Shown here: positions 62,142 to 64,000 of the stretch, in pieces
Layout of the letters: each line of letters begins with the position of its first letter
Numbering within the stretch: position 1 is the first letter of the stretch
NCBI GenBank assembly: GCA_933822405.4
Contig: CAKOGP040001869.1
Location: 206,816-270,815, forward strand
Length of the DNA: 64,000 nt
Source: Cylindrotheca closterium
Taxonomy: Eukaryota; Bacillariophyta; Bacillariophyceae; Bacillariales; Bacillariaceae
Reading direction: 5' to 3'
Position numbers and translations under genes: made by a program
The notes under the pieces: model-generated
The model's database searches: none
Seen by the model: the letters and a program-made list of their open reading frames with translations, nothing else
What the model was told of the DNA's origin: nothing

Positions 62142-62482
62142 GTTACTGTTTGTTTCGTATTGATTCTGTGATAAGTTGATTGAAACGAGATGATGGGTTT
62201 GTTTGATGAATCAGAAAGAAGAGATCAATGATGATGTATGAATGTATGAATCATCGCATACAGAATCCAGAATTCGGAATCTGATTCATAAAGCACTATA
62301 GTCCATCCAAGAGTATACCGGTACAGGTCCATCATTTGGAATAGATCTCATCCTTACGACAGGCAGACATTGGGCTAAAATGGAACACTGGACACTGAAC
62401 ACTGAACACACAAACATCACAACTTTGACGGTATCTTTCCTCATCTCTCATTCAGTTGGATTGCATCATTCCATTCTGAAAA
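62142..62482. other. Intergenic region
   Basis: These 341 bp are the promoter region of the COA7-like gene. It has a TACCGGTAC palindrome near 62317 and a GGACACTGAACACTGAACAC repeat near 62390. No gene is seen. Confidence 0.45.
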
Positions 62483-64000
62483 ATGGAAGATGATGATTTG
62501 ACTGGCATGATGATAGTTTCTCTGAACGCGAAGCATCCGATGAGGAAACAGACAGCGACGGCGAGCCATTTGAAGATAGCTCTAGCGAGGTTTCCGACCG
62601 TCGTTTTTGTGTTTAATTTTACATCGATGACTTTTTTACTAAGACACTGCATGGAGATGGGGCCGAGACGGCTGGGTCATCCCAGTAGAGTACAATCACT
62701 TTGATATCCATGGTAGGATTAGTGCTGACTCCGAAATGTACCAACGACTACTGGATCTACTGCGACAGGATAACAAGAGGTTCAATCGGTTATGCTCCTA
62801 GTCGCGAGTTTTGGCAAAGTAGATAGATTTCAACTTGAGGGCTCCACGCATGATGTCGCATCCTTTTCTTGTCCCACTTCTGCAATTTAGAGTTCGTTGG
62901 TTCGAGACGTTTGGCTTTCGCACACATATTGAGACTCCATTACCCAGCCACAGGTTTCAGTGTTGTCTCAGGGCTTTTCACTAACTAAGAGTCTAAAGAA
63001 ACTCTCAATCCAAGGAGACCTATTAATCCAGGGTGTCGGTGAAGCTCTCGCTGAAGGTTTCGAGGGAAATAGGACATTGAAGCGTCTTTATCTTCTTCTG
63101 AAAGGAAGGGATCCTACAACATTCTTGCCACGGCTATTTCTTTCTCTCAAGAATCACCCAACATCTCATGATTTGAACTTGACATCAATTGAAGCATGGT
63201 GCCCTCGCAACATATAGAGATTTTTTAGGTGGTTTCAAAGTGATCTTTGCAAGTTGGAAAGTGTTAAATTGTGTGGGTCTTTGGGTGGTTTGGAAAGCGA
63301 TTTTGGCTTCAATCTTGGCAAGCTCAGAAAGCCCAACATGTCGTTGAGAAGTCTTGAGCTTAACGAAATGGATCTCAGAGGGTCCTATCTGACTGCGATT
63401 CTACCCAACTTCAGATATCTAACGACGCTAGAACTCTTCCATGCTAGGCTTGGCTTGGAGTCGTTAGACTTTTTGCTACTTGGAGACACCTGCCACTTGG
63501 AGACGCTGGTCGTAAGGAATAATGAAACTGGTGTGACTGACGCCATATCATTTGCAGAAAAGCTTCCTCGGATGAAAGCACTTAGAAACTTGTGCTTCGC
63601 AAGTCTTGGTTTAATGGAACGACGAGATATTGAGCGATTTCTCCAGTCTTCTGTGCAGAATACGAGTCTAGAACGACTTGATATCCTCAGGTATTTCAGC
63701 AAGCAAAAGGATATTCATTTGGTGAAAAAATCGATGTTTGGCCCTAAGCTGAATCGGGCAGGGCGACGATACCTTTGTCAAAATCCAGTGTCTTTGCCAT
63801 TGAATCTATTCCCTCGTGTTGTTGAAAGAGCAGCGAAGGTCCGTTCATACAGACCAAGAGATATAAGTGGGGGGAACCATCTTCAAAATATGATGGGTTG
63901 GATGCAACATTCTGGCTGCTACGAGGAAACTATGCAGTACTTGGACACCTTGACTCGTTGTACAGTATTAGTTTGCTTTGAAAGCATTAGTGATCCACGT
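62483..64000 (+). pseudogene. Decayed leucine-rich-repeat gene, runs off the window
   Basis: A LRR protein can be read in pieces on the plus strand: an acidic head (REASDEETDSDGEPFEDSSS near 62522-62590), a helical patch (MYQRLLDLLRQDNKRFNRLC near 62737-62796), LRR-like sequence (TLKRLYLLLKGRDP) in 62960-63217, a TAG at 63215-63217, then the same frame open to the window end (MSLRSLELNEMDLRGSYLTA, LTTLELFHARL, NTSLERLDILRYF). The pieces lie in different frames with several stops, and no GT-AG pair removes the TAG. It fits a nonsense-containing pseudogene of the large diatom LRR family. A functional 3' gene starting after 63217 is possible. Confidence 0.6.

Overview
The window looks like nuclear DNA of a pennate diatom or a close photosynthetic stramenopile. 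The evidence is: short GT-AG introns (mostly 69-157 nt), dense genes on both strands, two proteins with diatom-style bipartite plastid targeting (one with a thylakoid twin-Arg signal), a phytyl-ester-synthase-type acyltransferase, and a full set of eukaryotic housekeeping genes (SZT2, INTS7, ZNHIT2, LYAR, DPH5, COA7-like, a branched-chain aminotransferase). The species cannot be fixed from the sequence. Gene models were joined by hand from splice signals and reading-frame arithmetic. Start codons are ATG; many long open frames begin at TTG or GTG and were trimmed to the first sensible ATG.

Region 1 (1-13.6 kb) is a tandem array, all on the minus strand, of a sugar-phosphate cyclase of the 3-dehydroquinate synthase / 2-deoxy-scyllo-inosose synthase (DOIS) superfamily. 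There are four full genes plus the first 19 codons of a fifth at the left edge. Copies 2, 3 and 4 sit on an exact 3,117-bp period and look nearly identical. Each protein ends in an Arg/Ser-rich tail closing in a four-Cys motif (CYCNPWECQC). The spacer below copies 2, 3 and 4 holds a 38-codon reading frame that keeps only the last ~36 codons of the cyclase in frame (ending CCNPWDCKC), while the sequence just upstream is frameshifted. A 1.3-kb insertion sits between copies 1 and 2. The array and its small frames are the most unusual part of the window.

Region 2 (13.6-41 kb) is ordinary single-copy gene space: a ZNHIT2-like HIT-finger protein, a plastid membrane protein with an in-frame intron, an INTS7-like Integrator subunit, a rhomboid protease, a TLDc protein, DPH5, a small diatom-type protein, a phytyl ester synthase-like enzyme, a putatively myristoylated protein, a TPR protein, a single-pass membrane protein, a FAM177-like protein, a FAM192A/NIP30 protein, LYAR and a plastid/mitochondrial helical-repeat (OPR-like) protein.

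Region 3 (41-64 kb) is led by a six-exon SZT2 homologue of 2,821 codons (KICSTOR scaffold, amino-acid sensing upstream of TORC1). It is divergently paired with a kinesin-like protein that carries an F-box-like segment. Then follow a class-IV-like histone deacetylase and a branched-chain aminotransferase back to back, a lumenal PsbP-like protein, an F-box/Sel1/MYND protein, a 276-bp assembly gap, a secretory isocitrate-lyase/PEP-mutase family enzyme whose 3' end is lost in the gap, a COA7-like Sel1 protein, and a decayed leucine-rich-repeat gene running off the right edge. A 69-bp palindrome-ended element occurs twice, 37 kb apart.
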